Below, one piece after another: positions 36,989-47,606 of a stretch of 64,000 nt of DNA; within the stretch, counting starts at the first letter, position 1; each line of letters begins with the position of its first letter. The translations under genes and the position numbers were made by a program. The notes beneath the pieces are model-generated. The model did no database searches, was not told the origin of the DNA, and saw only the letters and a program-made list of their open reading frames with translations. Source of the DNA: Bacilli bacterium (lineage in GTDB: Bacteria; Bacillota_I; Bacilli_A; RF39; UBA660); NCBI GenBank assembly GCA_017541325.1, contig JAFXZI010000001.1:1-64000 (forward strand), written 5' to 3'.

Positions 36989-38053
36989 TTAATCCTTCTT
37001 TATTAATTCCATTATTTCTTCTTTTAAAACCTCTACTATTTTATCTTGTGGTACCCTTTTAATTATTTCTCCATGTGAGAAAATAATTCCTTCTTTAATT
37101 CCACCAGCAATACCTATATCTGCTTCTTTAGCTTCTCCAGGTCCATTTACTGCACACCCCATAACAGCAACTGTAATATCTGCATTAATTCCTTTTAAAA
37201 ACTCTTCTATTTCTTTAGCAATTGGTATTAAATCTATTTGTGTTCTTCCACAAGTTGGACAAGATATTAATCTAGGAATATCATTCTTCATTCCTAAATC
37301 TTTTAATATCTCTTTAGCAACTATAACTTCATCTACTGGATCACTTGATAAAGAAACTCTTAAAGTATCTCCTATTCCTTTATTAAGAAGGATTCCAATA
37401 CCTATACTAGATTTAATAGTACCACTAAAATCTGTTCCAGCTTCTGTTATTCCTATATGTAATGGATAAGTAAATGTTTTACTAGCTAGTTCATAAGCTT
37501 TTATACATAAATCAAGATTAGATGCTTTTAATGATAAACAAATATCATAAAAGTTTAATTCTTCTAAAATATCTATATGTTTTTTTGCACTTTCTATCAT
37601 AGCTTCAGCAGTTGGATGACCTCCATATTTTATTAATAATTCTTTTTCTAAAGATCCTGCATTTACTCCAATTCTTATTGGTATATTTTTTTCTTTACAA
37701 GCATTAACTACTTTTATAACATTTTCTTTTTTTCCAATATTTCCAGGATTAATTCTTATTTTATCTACTCCACTTTTTATAGCTTCAAGTGCAATTCTAT
37801 AATCAAAATGAATATCAGCAACTATTGGTATATGAATATGTTTTTTTATTTCTTTAATAGCTTTAGCATCTTCTATATCTAAACATGCTACTCTAATTAT
37901 TTCACACCCAGCATTTTCTAACTCTAATATTTGCTTTACTGTAGAATCTACATCTTTTGTTTTAGTATTACACATCGATTGAATACTTATTTTATTATTA
38001 CCACCAATTAGTACATCTCCAACTTTTATTACTTTTGTCTTTTTTCTTTTCAT
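36989..38053 (-). CDS. ispG: 4-hydroxy-3-methylbut-2-en-1-yl diphosphate synthase IspG (GcpE)
   Basis: 354 residues. A TIM-barrel half ([42 protein letters not shown]) is followed by the 4Fe-4S domain with CPTCGR (two Cys) and [12 protein letters not shown] (third Cys and the catalytic Glu). It converts MEcPP to HMBPP, the sixth step of the non-mevalonate isoprenoid pathway. No other MEP gene is in the window. The start is ATG 38053 with GGAGATG upstream; the longer frame to 38071 begins before the RBS. Confidence 0.96.
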   Translation of the reverse strand: MKRKKTKVIKVGDVLIGGNNKISIQSMCNTKTKDVDSTVKQILELENAGCEIIRVACLDIEDAKAIKEIKKHIHIPIVADIHFDYRIALEAIKSGVDKIRINPGNIGKKENVIKVVNACKEKNIPIRIGVNAGSLEKELLIKYGGHPTAEAMIESAKKHIDILEELNFYDICLSLKASNLDLCIKAYELASKTFTYPLHIGITEAGTDFSGTIKSSIGIGILLNKGIGDTLRVSLSSDPVDEVIVAKEILKDLGMKNDIPRLISCPTCGRTQIDLIPIAKEIEEFLKGINADITVAVMGCAVNGPGEAKEADIGIAGGIKEGIIFSHGEIIKRVPQDKIVEVLKEEIMELIKKD

Positions 38054-38122
38054 ATTTACATCTCCATTCATATTAATAAATATATTTTTCTACTACATGA
38101 TATAATTATACTAGGTGATACC

Positions 38123-38548
38123 GTGAAAAAGAATAATAAAAAATTATTTGAATATAAAAAAGACTTAATACTAACTATTGTTGTAACAGTTTCATTAGTT
38201 TTATTAAGTTGTGCAGTTAGTTTTATTACCTATAGTCCTGATTGCCATGGCGGAGAAATGTGTTTTGGAACTGACAGTGAATGGATGGAAATATTTGTAC
38301 CAGTACAAGTTTTTGCTCTTGTATTTCTAATCTATAGAATAGTAAAAATGAGAGACAAATATTTTAAAAAATCTAAACATTTAGTACTTAGTATTTTTAT
38401 TATTTCGGCTTTATTATTCATAACACCAATAGGTGCAACAATAATAGTAATGGGTGCTGCATACGGAATAGGATTCGGATTAATATCAATACTCTTATTA
38501 CTAGTATCATTAATAAAATTTTATATAGAAAGAAACAAAAAAAGATAG
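38123..38548 (+). CDS. small polytopic membrane protein, 141 residues
   Basis: Four predicted helices (about 13-33, 50-70, 85-103, 108-128) with a Cys-containing outer loop (SPDCHGGEMCFGTDSEW). No family recognised. It starts with GTG at 38123 behind AGGTGAT. Divergent from ispG. Confidence 0.55.
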   Translation: MKKNNKKLFEYKKDLILTIVVTVSLVLLSCAVSFITYSPDCHGGEMCFGTDSEWMEIFVPVQVFALVFLIYRIVKMRDKYFKKSKHLVLSIFIISALLFITPIGATIIVMGAAYGIGFGLISILLLLVSLIKFYIERNKKR

Positions 38549-38569
38549 ATTATTCTATCTTTTTTTAAT
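38536..38569. terminator. bidirectional terminator
   Basis: AAAAAGATAGA, loop TTAT, TCTATCTTTTT between convergent genes. Confidence 0.88.
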
Positions 38570-39093
38570 TAATTTCTTTCTATTCTATATATATGAGGTA
38601 AAGAATCCTCATCCTCATCAATTCTCAAAAATTTTTCAAAGATGTCGTTAGGAATAGCTGATTCATATTCTGGATTAAATGCTATAGAATACCCAGTCAT
38701 ATCGCCACGAATTATTCCTCTTACCAAATAATTATCTTTATTATTTAATCTATACCTTTCTATAACTGCAAGATAACTTAGCGCTGCATCTTTTCCTTTT
38801 GTAGCAGCTTGTCCCATTATCTCACTTCCTAAACGCTTATGAACATATCTAAATGCATCTCTATGATCAAAAGATAAAAATGATTTATAATTATTTTTTT
38901 TAAACATTTTATTAACATCTATACAATCCCAATCAATTGCTTCCACATTTTCAAAATCAGAACAATCTCTAAAAATATGACTAGGATGACAAATATAAAT
39001 AGAATGATTATCCCATACAGAAAGCATATTATCCATCACTTTACTAAAACTACTTTTATCATTTATATCCAATCTAATATAACTTTTACTCAC
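38569..39093 (-). CDS. hypothetical cytosolic protein, 174 residues
   Basis: No family recognised. Features: NHSIYICHPSHIFRDCSDF near the N-terminus, a central SFDHRDAFRYVHKRLG with Ala/Lys-rich helix after it, and a DEDEDSLPH acidic tail. It starts with GTG at 39093 behind GAGGTG. It stands divergently next to an ART-like protein gene; whether the two act together is unknown. Confidence 0.45.
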   Translation of the reverse strand: MSKSYIRLDINDKSSFSKVMDNMLSVWDNHSIYICHPSHIFRDCSDFENVEAIDWDCIDVNKMFKKNNYKSFLSFDHRDAFRYVHKRLGSEIMGQAATKGKDAALSYLAVIERYRLNNKDNYLVRGIIRGDMTGYSIAFNPEYESAIPNDIFEKFLRIDEDEDSLPHIYRIERN

Positions 39094-39216
39094 AATAACA
39101 CCTCTTTAAGTTATTTATTATATAGTAATATTTTTTATGTTGTAAATATAAAATGAAAATTTGTTGATTTATAAAAAAAACGTGTTAAAATAACACACAA
39201 CGGGGGTTGATATAGT

Positions 39217-39774
39217 ATGGATTACTATTATCATGGAACAAATCAAGTTCACAGTAAAGGTTTAGACATCATGATTGATATAATTGAATCTGGCGGAATT
39301 AAAAGCAACAATAAAAGATCAGGATCATCTTTTGGTATATATAATGGTGATGATTATATTAGTGTTGGTAAATGGAATCGTGATGAAAATATAGACTTTG
39401 ATAAAATTGGGGTATCATGTTTTTATGGTTGGATATTTTGGTGCCCAGCATTTATTATTGATTCTAGTATTAATGCAATACATGCTGAAAAACATGATGA
39501 ACCAGTAGATCCTAGCAAAGGAAGATATTCTTGTTTTATAGATGAATATCATGTAAGAGATGAAATAGGATTAGATAAAATTAGAGGGATAGCATTACCA
39601 TTTTCATTAATTTCAGGAAATAAAGATTATCTTTTAAAAACTTTAAAGATACTTCAATATGCAAAGTTATATGGATGGAATGTTTATGAATCAGATTCTT
39701 CACTAATAGATAGAGTTGATAAAGAAGATGTATATGACGATATGAGTTATAGCAAAAAAGGAACTAATAGTTAG
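39217..39774 (+). CDS. protein with an ADP-ribosyltransferase-like N-terminus, 185 residues
   Basis: The N-terminus YYYHGTNQVHSKGLDIMIDI leads to an ESGGIKS turn, a layout seen in ADP-ribosyltransferase-fold proteins (strand with His-Gly-Thr, helix, G-G-I-x-S). A later YISVGKW fits the second conserved strand, but no clear catalytic Glu is seen. The fold is a weak by-eye proposal and the true role is unknown. Codon use is like its neighbours. GGGGGT lies ten bases before the ATG. Confidence 0.4.
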   Translation: MDYYYHGTNQVHSKGLDIMIDIIESGGIKSNNKRSGSSFGIYNGDDYISVGKWNRDENIDFDKIGVSCFYGWIFWCPAFIIDSSINAIHAEKHDEPVDPSKGRYSCFIDEYHVRDEIGLDKIRGIALPFSLISGNKDYLLKTLKILQYAKLYGWNVYESDSSLIDRVDKEDVYDDMSYSKKGTNS

Positions 39775-39788
39775 TTCCTTTTTTTATA
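39755..39788. terminator. terminator of the ART-like gene
   Basis: AAAGGAACTAA, loop TAG, TTAGTTCCTTT followed by T run; overlaps the stop codon. Confidence 0.85.
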
Positions 39789-39791
39789 ATA

Positions 39792-40340
39792 TTAATTAAA
39801 AAAGAATATATAGACAAACAATAAAATAAGTATTAGAAAAAATATAGTTATGAAAGAAATAATACCTTTATCAATTTTGCTTTTAGCAACATTATATCTA
39901 TATTTAGATTGACTAATAAAAAATAATACAGAAAGAATTAAATAAAAAGTAGGTATTAATAATTTCGTTCCACTAGTTGGATCAGCTAAACCAACTATTA
40001 CTAAAAATAAAAGGCAAACACCAGGAGATATTATAATATTAAGCAATGAATACATATATAGATTTTTTCTAAAGTTTCTATATGCATTATTAACTATATT
40101 AGAATCATAAGAATTATTTTTTATTAATCTATCATCAACACTATTTTCTTCACTTACTTTTTTCTCATATTCTTTATTTGTTTCATCTTTAATATCGTTA
40201 TAATTTTTAACATAATCATCTATATTTTTTTTGTTTTCTTTTTCTAAAGAATCTAGAGAATCTGTTCCATATCCACAATTAATACACATACCATTTAGTA
40301 AATAAGCACCACAATTAGGACATTTATCATTTTTCTTCAT
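39792..40340 (-). CDS. zinc-ribbon membrane protein, 182 residues
   Basis: An N-terminal zinc ribbon (CPNCGAYLLNGMCINCGYG, two C-x2-C pairs) is followed by a Lys/Asp/Glu linker (about 30-85), then three membrane helices (about 96-118, 125-143, 160-182). This is a common Firmicutes layout of zinc_ribbon_2 plus helices; function unknown. The RBS AGAGGTAG precedes the ATG. Its upstream region holds an extended -10 TGATATAAT on the minus strand. Confidence 0.65.
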   Translation of the reverse strand: MKKNDKCPNCGAYLLNGMCINCGYGTDSLDSLEKENKKNIDDYVKNYNDIKDETNKEYEKKVSEENSVDDRLIKNNSYDSNIVNNAYRNFRKNLYMYSLLNIIISPGVCLLFLVIVGLADPTSGTKLLIPTFYLILSVLFFISQSKYRYNVAKSKIDKGIISFITIFFLILILLFVYIFFFN

Positions 40341-40414
40341 ATTACTACCTCTATATTTAGTATATTACATTTTGATTATATCATATTAGTTGTTTCTATT
40401 ATTTGACACAAAAA

Positions 40415-40438
40415 AACGAACTATAAAGTTCGTTTATT
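40415..40438 (-). terminator. orphan minus-strand terminator, probably the original tRNA-His terminator
   Basis: Minus strand AAACGAAC, loop, GTTCGTTT, then T run. No minus-strand gene ends here today. It lies just outside the left ATGGGGC repeat of the mobile element, where the end of tRNA-His would have been before insertion. Confidence 0.6.
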
Positions 40439-40443
40439 TTTAT

Positions 40444-40450
40444 ATGGGGC
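40444..40450. repeat. left direct repeat (attL core)
   Basis: ATGGGGC, identical to the tRNA-His 3' end at 47398-47404. Seven bases alone could match by chance; the position is what gives it weight. The rest of the 40451-40656 gap holds only AT-rich sequence and an AATTGAGT hairpin at 40497-40515. Confidence 0.5.
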
Positions 40451-40496
40451 CATGATTTAACGTGTTTACGAAAAATCAGCACAAATCTATGAAATT

Positions 40497-40515
40497 GAGT
40501 TTGACTCAATTACTT
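40497..40515. repeat. AATTGAGT inverted repeat near the left end
   Basis: AATTGAGT-TTG-ACTCAATT, a perfect 8-base stem. The same stem sequence recurs in opposite order at 47340-47361 near the other end of the element (ACTCAATT-TTAGC-AATTGAGT). No T run follows, so it is not an ordinary terminator. Confidence 0.45.
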
Positions 40516-40656
40516 GAATAAAATATATCACAACATTTTGACATTTGCAAATATTTTTTCAATGTTCCTTATTCTCGAAAAAATTACTAGTGTAAGATAG
40601 GATAACTCTATTTTTAAAAACTAATAAATAATGATATAATGATTATGGTGAATAAT

Positions 40657-41691
40657 ATGGGATTTATTAAAGATTTACTTGGAAATAATGATAAAAGAAA
40701 GATTATTGGTTATGGACATAAAGATGAAGGCATGTTTGGAAGTTTATCAATTTATTCGAAAGATTTTAATGAACAATATGCTGAAAAAGTAGCTATTTTT
40801 TTACATAAAATGAAACGTGCTGAATTAAAAGATAAAAATGAAGATTATATGAGTACTTTAAGATATTGGTATACGATTCCTTATCCACATGATCTGCATT
40901 TGCTACTCATAAAAGAAGGATATTATACCAAGTCTGATATAAATAATATTTTAAATGCTAAAACGATTCCACAATTAAAAGATTTAGCAAAAGAATTAAA
41001 TATCACTATAAAAGGTAAAAAAGATGAACTAGTTAGCCAATTAGAAAGTCAAATGAGTGATAATAATAAGAATGAATTATTAAATAAATCAAGACTCTAT
41101 ATTCTATCAGACAAAGGAAATAGTTATTTGAATCAACACTCTGATTTTGTTACTTTAGCTGAACACTATATGTGGAATATAACACAAAAAGACCTTGATG
41201 ATTTTAGAAGAAATAATCCAAACTATTCAGTATATGAAATAGCTGAATCTATTCTTTTAAAAAGAATAAGTCATAGTCTGTCTATTGGTTTGAATAATTA
41301 TTCATCCTCAACATGTCATTGCCTAGCCGAACTATATAATGAATTAGGTAATTCTAGAGAATCTCTAAAATTTTATATAGGATTATTATTGTTAGATATT
41401 AATATGACACATTTTCAGAATGAGGAGTTTTATGAAAGCTATGTTAATTCTGTAAAAGATGCATATAGCAACGAATCATATGGAGTTCTTCCACCGGGAA
41501 TAATCAAAACAGTTTTAGATAATAAGCGATTAATAGATGAAAAAATCATTCAAGAGGCATATGATTCTGTTAAAAATTGTAGTAAAATATATTTAACTAG
41601 TACTGAATTTGATAATATGATACATGATTTAATAGAAACTGATAAAATCGATGAGAAAAAGTATTTAAAATTAATAGTCAATAGATTATGA
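40657..41691 (+). CDS. SAP-domain protein, 344 residues, element cargo
   Basis: The SAP motif IPQLKDLAKELNITIKGKKDELVSQL (about 108-133) is a helix-extended-helix that usually binds DNA. The N-terminal part and the TPR-like C-terminal helices (SCHCLAELYNELGNSRESLKFY-type) are unrecognised. No signal peptide. The start is ATG 40657 behind GGTGA; an extended -10 TGATATAAT (40632-40640) lies very close, giving a short leader. It is followed by the DUF4236 gene 16 bases downstream. Likely accessory gene of the mobile element. Confidence 0.65.
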   Translation: MGFIKDLLGNNDKRKIIGYGHKDEGMFGSLSIYSKDFNEQYAEKVAIFLHKMKRAELKDKNEDYMSTLRYWYTIPYPHDLHLLLIKEGYYTKSDINNILNAKTIPQLKDLAKELNITIKGKKDELVSQLESQMSDNNKNELLNKSRLYILSDKGNSYLNQHSDFVTLAEHYMWNITQKDLDDFRRNNPNYSVYEIAESILLKRISHSLSIGLNNYSSSTCHCLAELYNELGNSRESLKFYIGLLLLDINMTHFQNEEFYESYVNSVKDAYSNESYGVLPPGIIKTVLDNKRLIDEKIIQEAYDSVKNCSKIYLTSTEFDNMIHDLIETDKIDEKKYLKLIVNRL

Positions 41692-41707
41692 AAGAGAGGT
41701 ATATTGA

Positions 41708-43051
41708 ATGAGTTTGAGATTTAGAAGAAGTATCAAAATATGTAAGGGATTAAGAGTAAATCTTAATAAGAACTCTGTTGGTTTAAGTGTAGGTCCTAGA
41801 GGTCTAGGATATACTGTAAATTCAAAAGGAAGAAAAACAGTTCATGCTGGAATTCCTGGAACAGGTTTATCATATGTAGCTTCGAATAATGTTAGTTCAT
41901 CAAAGCCTTCACAAACATCTAGACAAGTAAGCAATTCAAGTTCAAATACTAAATATGTAGAAACAAAGATTGATTTTAGACTTGAAGATGACGGAAAATG
42001 GAGATTTTTTTACCCAGATGGTAGCGAAGTTTTTGATCAATCCCTAATAAACAGAATTAAAAGACATCCAAGCTTTATTGAACAAAAGAATAGAATTTTA
42101 AATGACAGAAACGAGAGAATTTCTCAAGAAGTAGAAGACTTTAATTCTGGTATTGAAGAATTAATCAATATTTATAAAATGGCTGCGTATCCAATTCTTG
42201 AAGATCAAGAATATGAAAATGCTATGAATCAGATTAAACTAGAAACTTATAAAGAAGTTGAATATAAAATCCCTAAACCAACTATAGAGAATATTACTCA
42301 AGCACTAAATAAAGAAGCACAAAATAAGATAAAAGGTATTAAGTTTTGGGAACTAAAGAAAAAAAGAAATGAATATGTTCAAGCTAATATAGATGAACGA
42401 TTTGCTAATGCTACTAAAGGTTGGGAAGCAAACAAGGAAGAATTTGATAAAAACGAAAAAGAAAAAGCATCTAGCATCAATCAAGAATATAAGAAAGAAT
42501 ATGATGAAGCAATAGCACATTCTAAAAATATTATTAATGGTGATGAAGAAACAATTAATGATGAAATTGAAACATTCTTAAGTGAAATAGAATTGCCTCT
42601 AGAATTTAATGTTAATTTTTCATATTCTAAATCTAATAATACTTTATTGATTGATTTAGATTTACCAGAAATCGAAGATATGCCATCTGAAACAGCAACT
42701 CAATTAGCAAGTGGCATGAAAAAAATGAAGCCTAAAACAAAACAAGAGTTGAAAGATGATTATAAACAATTTGTTTTTGGATTTGCTTTATTTTTAACAA
42801 GTCATTTATTTAATATTAGTCCAAAGATACTAACAATTGTTATTTCTGGATATACTCAAAGAAGAGATAAAAATGGAGAAATAAATGATGACTACATTTA
42901 TTCAATTATTTTTGAAAGAGAAAAATTCAAAAAATATAATCCTTTAGAAGAAAATTTAATATATATTTGTAACAATTTTAAAAATAGATGTAACGTTGAT
43001 ATGTATAGTAATTTTAAAGCTATTGAACCATATACATCAGTTGAAGAATAA
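41708..43051 (+). CDS. DUF4236-domain protein, 447 residues, element cargo
   Basis: The N-terminal 55 residues (RFRRSIKICKGLRVNLNKNS, then LSVGPRGLGYTVNSKGRKT and GIPGTGLSYV) are a clear DUF4236 domain. A Ser-rich linker, a short beta domain (EDDGKWRFFYPDGSEVFDQS), a long helical region with acidic coiled coil (about 120-300) and a C-terminal alpha/beta domain follow. DUF4236 is common on phages and mobile elements, role unknown. GAGAGGT precedes the ATG. Same operon as the SAP gene. Confidence 0.7.
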   Translation: MSLRFRRSIKICKGLRVNLNKNSVGLSVGPRGLGYTVNSKGRKTVHAGIPGTGLSYVASNNVSSSKPSQTSRQVSNSSSNTKYVETKIDFRLEDDGKWRFFYPDGSEVFDQSLINRIKRHPSFIEQKNRILNDRNERISQEVEDFNSGIEELINIYKMAAYPILEDQEYENAMNQIKLETYKEVEYKIPKPTIENITQALNKEAQNKIKGIKFWELKKKRNEYVQANIDERFANATKGWEANKEEFDKNEKEKASSINQEYKKEYDEAIAHSKNIINGDEETINDEIETFLSEIELPLEFNVNFSYSKSNNTLLIDLDLPEIEDMPSETATQLASGMKKMKPKTKQELKDDYKQFVFGFALFLTSHLFNISPKILTIVISGYTQRRDKNGEINDDYIYSIIFEREKFKKYNPLEENLIYICNNFKNRCNVDMYSNFKAIEPYTSVEE

Positions 43052-43087
43052 ATATTTATTACGAATAGCAGATATACAAGAATAAAC

Positions 43088-43124
43088 TATAACAGACTAA
43101 GATTTCTCTTAGTCTGTTTTTTAT
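43088..43124. terminator. bidirectional terminator inside the element
   Basis: AACAGACTAAG, loop ATTTCT, CTTAGTCTGTT followed by T run, between the convergent DUF4236 and 104-residue genes. Confidence 0.9.
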
Positions 43125-43435
43125 CGTTCTTTATCGATTTTATCTTTTGCTTTTCTTTGTATGTCTTTCATGACAGGTTCACTCCAATTAGTATATGGTT
43201 CAGGTCCTGCTAACAAAGTGTTAGTTTCAGAATCTAGTTTTATATATTTGGTAATTTTAAGTTCTAGCATAACATCTTTAATTGTTTCTATATCATCTGA
43301 ACAATACTTTTGAACATCTTGAGGAGTTATATCATCATTGAATAAAACAATACTCAAAAATCCTTTAGCGTTTAATGATAAATCTTTATCAGTTAAATAC
43401 TTCATAATCGACTTATACATAGTATAATGTTTCAT
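43121..43435 (-). CDS. small winged-helix-like protein of the mobile element, 104 residues
   Basis: LTDKDLSLNAKGFLSIVL is like the first helices of helix-turn-helix proteins found in replication initiators of mobile elements, followed by QDVQKYCSDDIETIKDVMLEL (recognition helix region) and a beta wing. The remainder is charged. It lies five bases after the mobilization gene, so co-transcribed. A regulatory or replication-linked role is inference. Confidence 0.5.
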   Translation of the reverse strand: MKHYTMYKSIMKYLTDKDLSLNAKGFLSIVLFNDDITPQDVQKYCSDDIETIKDVMLELKITKYIKLDSETNTLLAGPEPYTNWSEPVMKDIQRKAKDKIDKER

Positions 43436-43440
43436 TTTTT

Positions 43441-44754
43441 TTATTTTGTCCTTTCAACATTTTTGTTTTTATCAGTTTTAAATAGTCCAAAATCTTCTAG
43501 TTTTTCTAGAATAGCTCTAGGAATTAGACCATTAATTACTTCAGTAGTAATAATTGTTTTTATTTTTTGAATAGCATCTTTTAAAGCAGATACTAATGCT
43601 TGTAAGTTAAAGTTTTCTTTCTTTAAGTTTTCACTAGATTTTACTAATAAGTCATTACTATTTGTTAAATCTTTTATTGTAGAATCTTGATCTTTGATAG
43701 TTTCTTTTAATTGTCTAACTTCTTTTTTATGATTCTTTAAGTCGTCTTTATATTCATTTACTATATTAGTAATCTCATTAGTAGATAGAATACTATTAGT
43801 ACTTTTTCTAGAATCAACGATATAGTCATTAATCTTTTCTATATCTTCTTTTGAAATAGTGAAGTTATTCTTATTTAAAGTTTGTGATTTAAGATTATTA
43901 ACCAATTCATAAACTTCTTTTGATTTTTCATTTATCTTATTAGCATCTTCATTTAGTTTTTCTAATGCTTCTTGACTCTTCCTTATATTTCTAGTTGATT
44001 GTTGATAATGAGCCATATCATTAACATTAATATCTTGATTTCTACCTTCTTGTTTTAATTTTAAAGTGTAGTTAAGATTATAAGTTTCATTAAACTCTTT
44101 AATACATAGTTCTCTCATTTGATCTTGTATTTTTAATAAAGAGTCTTTAGTAAAAACTGATGCTTTTCCAACTTGAACAGACATTCCATTTTTATTCCCT
44201 TGCTTATAAGCAATTCCCATAATATGCATATGAGGAGAAGCTTCATCATAGTGAATAACAGCATTTGAAATTTTAAAATTTGGAATTATCTTTTCTAAAT
44301 CTTTGATTTGTTTTTTAAAAACAATTGTCATTTTTCTTTTGTCTTCTTCAGAAATAGTACTCCAATAATACATGTCGCCAATCTCTAAAATGATAGGGAT
44401 AGCTAAGTCATGTTTGTTATCATCAGAGATATGTTTGAAGTAATTTTCAATCTTTCGGTCGTTTCTTTTTTGCTTAGAATTGAATTCGATTCTAGCTTCT
44501 TCAAATAGTTCTAAGTAAGTATTTTTAACATCTTCAACTAGATTATTTGTACCAACAATTACTTCAATTCGTTCAGGATTATTTTCGTATTTTCTTAAAT
44601 TATGGTTGTCTGCTTTTGTTAATTGTGCCTGAGTTTGAATTGCATTATTTGGTTTTGATTTGCTATCGTACTTACTATTTTTTGCTAATCTTCTTCCTTC
44701 TAAAGACTTATTTTTGTCGACTCCAACATGAAATGAATAACTTAGTTCTTGCAT
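43441..44754 (-). CDS. MobV-family relaxase (Pre/Mob)
   Basis: 437 residues. The relaxase domain (1-220) has the MobV signs: SYSFHVGVDKNKSLEGRR at the start, a NNAIQTQ-type region, and HYDEASPHMHIMGI (about 167-180) with the H-x-D-E-x2-P-H-x-H metal motif. A long coiled coil (about 245-400) follows. The enzyme nicks oriT and stays bound to the strand during transfer, using another element's mating apparatus. GGAG precedes the ATG. An oriT-like repeat region lies just upstream. Confidence 0.88.
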   Translation of the reverse strand: MQELSYSFHVGVDKNKSLEGRRLAKNSKYDSKSKPNNAIQTQAQLTKADNHNLRKYENNPERIEVIVGTNNLVEDVKNTYLELFEEARIEFNSKQKRNDRKIENYFKHISDDNKHDLAIPIILEIGDMYYWSTISEEDKRKMTIVFKKQIKDLEKIIPNFKISNAVIHYDEASPHMHIMGIAYKQGNKNGMSVQVGKASVFTKDSLLKIQDQMRELCIKEFNETYNLNYTLKLKQEGRNQDINVNDMAHYQQSTRNIRKSQEALEKLNEDANKINEKSKEVYELVNNLKSQTLNKNNFTISKEDIEKINDYIVDSRKSTNSILSTNEITNIVNEYKDDLKNHKKEVRQLKETIKDQDSTIKDLTNSNDLLVKSSENLKKENFNLQALVSALKDAIQKIKTIITTEVINGLIPRAILEKLEDFGLFKTDKNKNVERTK

Positions 44755-44811
44755 AGATTTCTCCTTTCATTAGAGCCTTTTTATGTTGAAAGGTTGAGAC
44801 GATTTTGATTG

Positions 44812-44882
44812 TGTCAAAATGACTAACTCCCTATATATTTTGACAATCCCTTAGGTATCATCAAAATATGGGAGCTAAGACT
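44812..44882. promoter_or_regulatory. candidate oriT upstream of the MobV relaxase
   Basis: TGTCAAAAT (44812-44820) and ATTTTGACA (44837-44845) form a perfect 9-base inverted repeat around a 16-base spacer containing CTAACTCCCTATAT. About 15 bases on, CAAAATATGGGAGCTAAGAC repeats the spacer in the opposite orientation. Nested repeats in the gap upstream of a MobV gene are the usual place and form for oriT. The nick site is not assigned. Confidence 0.5.
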
Positions 44883-45009
44883 AGTCGCCTTAGGATCCAC
44901 TAATGACTTCTTCGTAATAGAGAATCATCTCTAAAACTTCATCAGTCATTTTAGAAATTGCTATCGCCACTTTCATTTCTTACGAAACAAAACGTGCCAC
45001 GCAATTTAT

Positions 45010-46868
<1,859 letters not shown>

Positions 46869-46895
<27 letters not shown>

Positions 46896-46946
46896 TTGTT
46901 TATCATTATAAATTTTTTCCAATATTCTTTTTCTTTGTTTCTTCAT
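46869..46946 (-). CDS. 25-residue leader peptide ending in MRVRSIYS
   Basis: Starts with ATG behind the strong RBS GGAGGTACATCA; begins MKKQRKRILEKIYN and ends QMRVRSIYS. The stop codon lies in the loop of the attenuator. The R-V-R triplet fits the R/K-x-R/K arrest motif known from macrolide-responsive leaders of erm genes. Too short for ordinary gene finding. Whether it stalls ribosomes is inference. Confidence 0.65.
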
Positions 46947-47025
46947 TGATGTACCTCCATTTCTAGAGAATACCTCTTTCATTGGTTATTTATAATAATC
47001 ATTTTGCAAATGAAAGTCAATAGTA

Positions 47026-47307
47026 TTAACCCAAGTATGCATGTTTTAGTTGAGAACTTAGTTCTGAAAAAGGGAATTGGTTCTCATAAGAATTGATAAA
47101 AAAGTAATCTTTACCATTTAGAAATAGAAAAACATTATTATTTATTTCTATTTTATGTGGTTCTAGATAAGCCATATTAGTCGGTTCTAGCCTTATTAAA
47201 GCTCCTTTCTGCACCTTTACCTTAATAGATGCATATTTGACTGCCCAATTTATTTTCTTTTCTAAATCGGGGCTTAAATTGATTTCTTGTCTGATTTCAT
47301 TAATCAT
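47026..47307 (-). CDS. hypothetical protein of the mobile element, 93 residues
   Basis: No family recognised. A helical N-terminus (INLSPDLEKKINWAVKYASI) and a beta-rich remainder (NNNVFLFLNGKDYFFINSY). GGAATGAG precedes the ATG. It lies next to the right end of the element, where small excision or regulatory genes often sit, but no HTH is visible. Confidence 0.5.
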   Translation of the reverse strand: MINEIRQEINLSPDLEKKINWAVKYASIKVKVQKGALIRLEPTNMAYLEPHKIEINNNVFLFLNGKDYFFINSYENQFPFSELSSQLKHAYLG

Positions 47308-47331
47308 AATCGTCTCATTCCTTTCTTAAAC

Positions 47332-47362
47332 ACAAAAAAACTCAATTTTAGCAATTGAGTCT
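47332..47362 (-). terminator. hairpin terminator next to the tRNA-His end
   Basis: Minus strand ACTCAATT, loop GCTAA, AATTGAGT, then seven T. It terminates transcription leaving tRNA-His into the element. Confidence 0.8.
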
Positions 47363-47398
47363 ATCTGTAAGTCGAAAAATTTCGACGATTTTCATAAA

Positions 47399-47475
47399 TG
47401 GGGCGGAATAAGGGGATCGAACCCTTGCATACCGGAGCCACAATCCGGCGTGTTAACCACTTCACCAATACCGCC
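47399..47475 (-). tRNA. tRNA-His (GTG), insertion site of the element
   Basis: 77 bases. The anticodon loop TTGTGGC gives GTG. The 5' G-1 and acceptor GGCGG pair with CCGCC before CCA; one T-T mismatch in the lower acceptor stem. Intact, so the element must have restored it on integration. Confidence 0.93.
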
Positions 47476-47543
47476 ATTTCTAATTGACTACTTTATAATA
47501 GTATAAAATGTCTTAAAAATCAAGTCTTTGATTTATTTATATG

Positions 47544-47572
47544 TTTACATATATTTTTTTATTTGATATATT
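47544..47572 (+). promoter_or_regulatory. promoter of the metal-responsive operon
   Basis: TTTACA (47544-47549), 17-base spacer, TATATT (47567-47572). Confidence 0.75.
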
Positions 47573-47574
47573 AT

Positions 47575-47594
47575 ATATGAATATATGTTCATAT
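47575..47594. promoter_or_regulatory. ArsR/SmtB operator
   Basis: ATATGAA-N6-TTCATAT, directly after the -10 box. The spacing and the TGAA/TTCA arms match the 12-2-12 operators of zinc and cadmium sensors of this family. Binding by the gene's own product would block the promoter. Confidence 0.75.
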
Positions 47595-47606
47595 GTGAGG
47601 ATAAAT

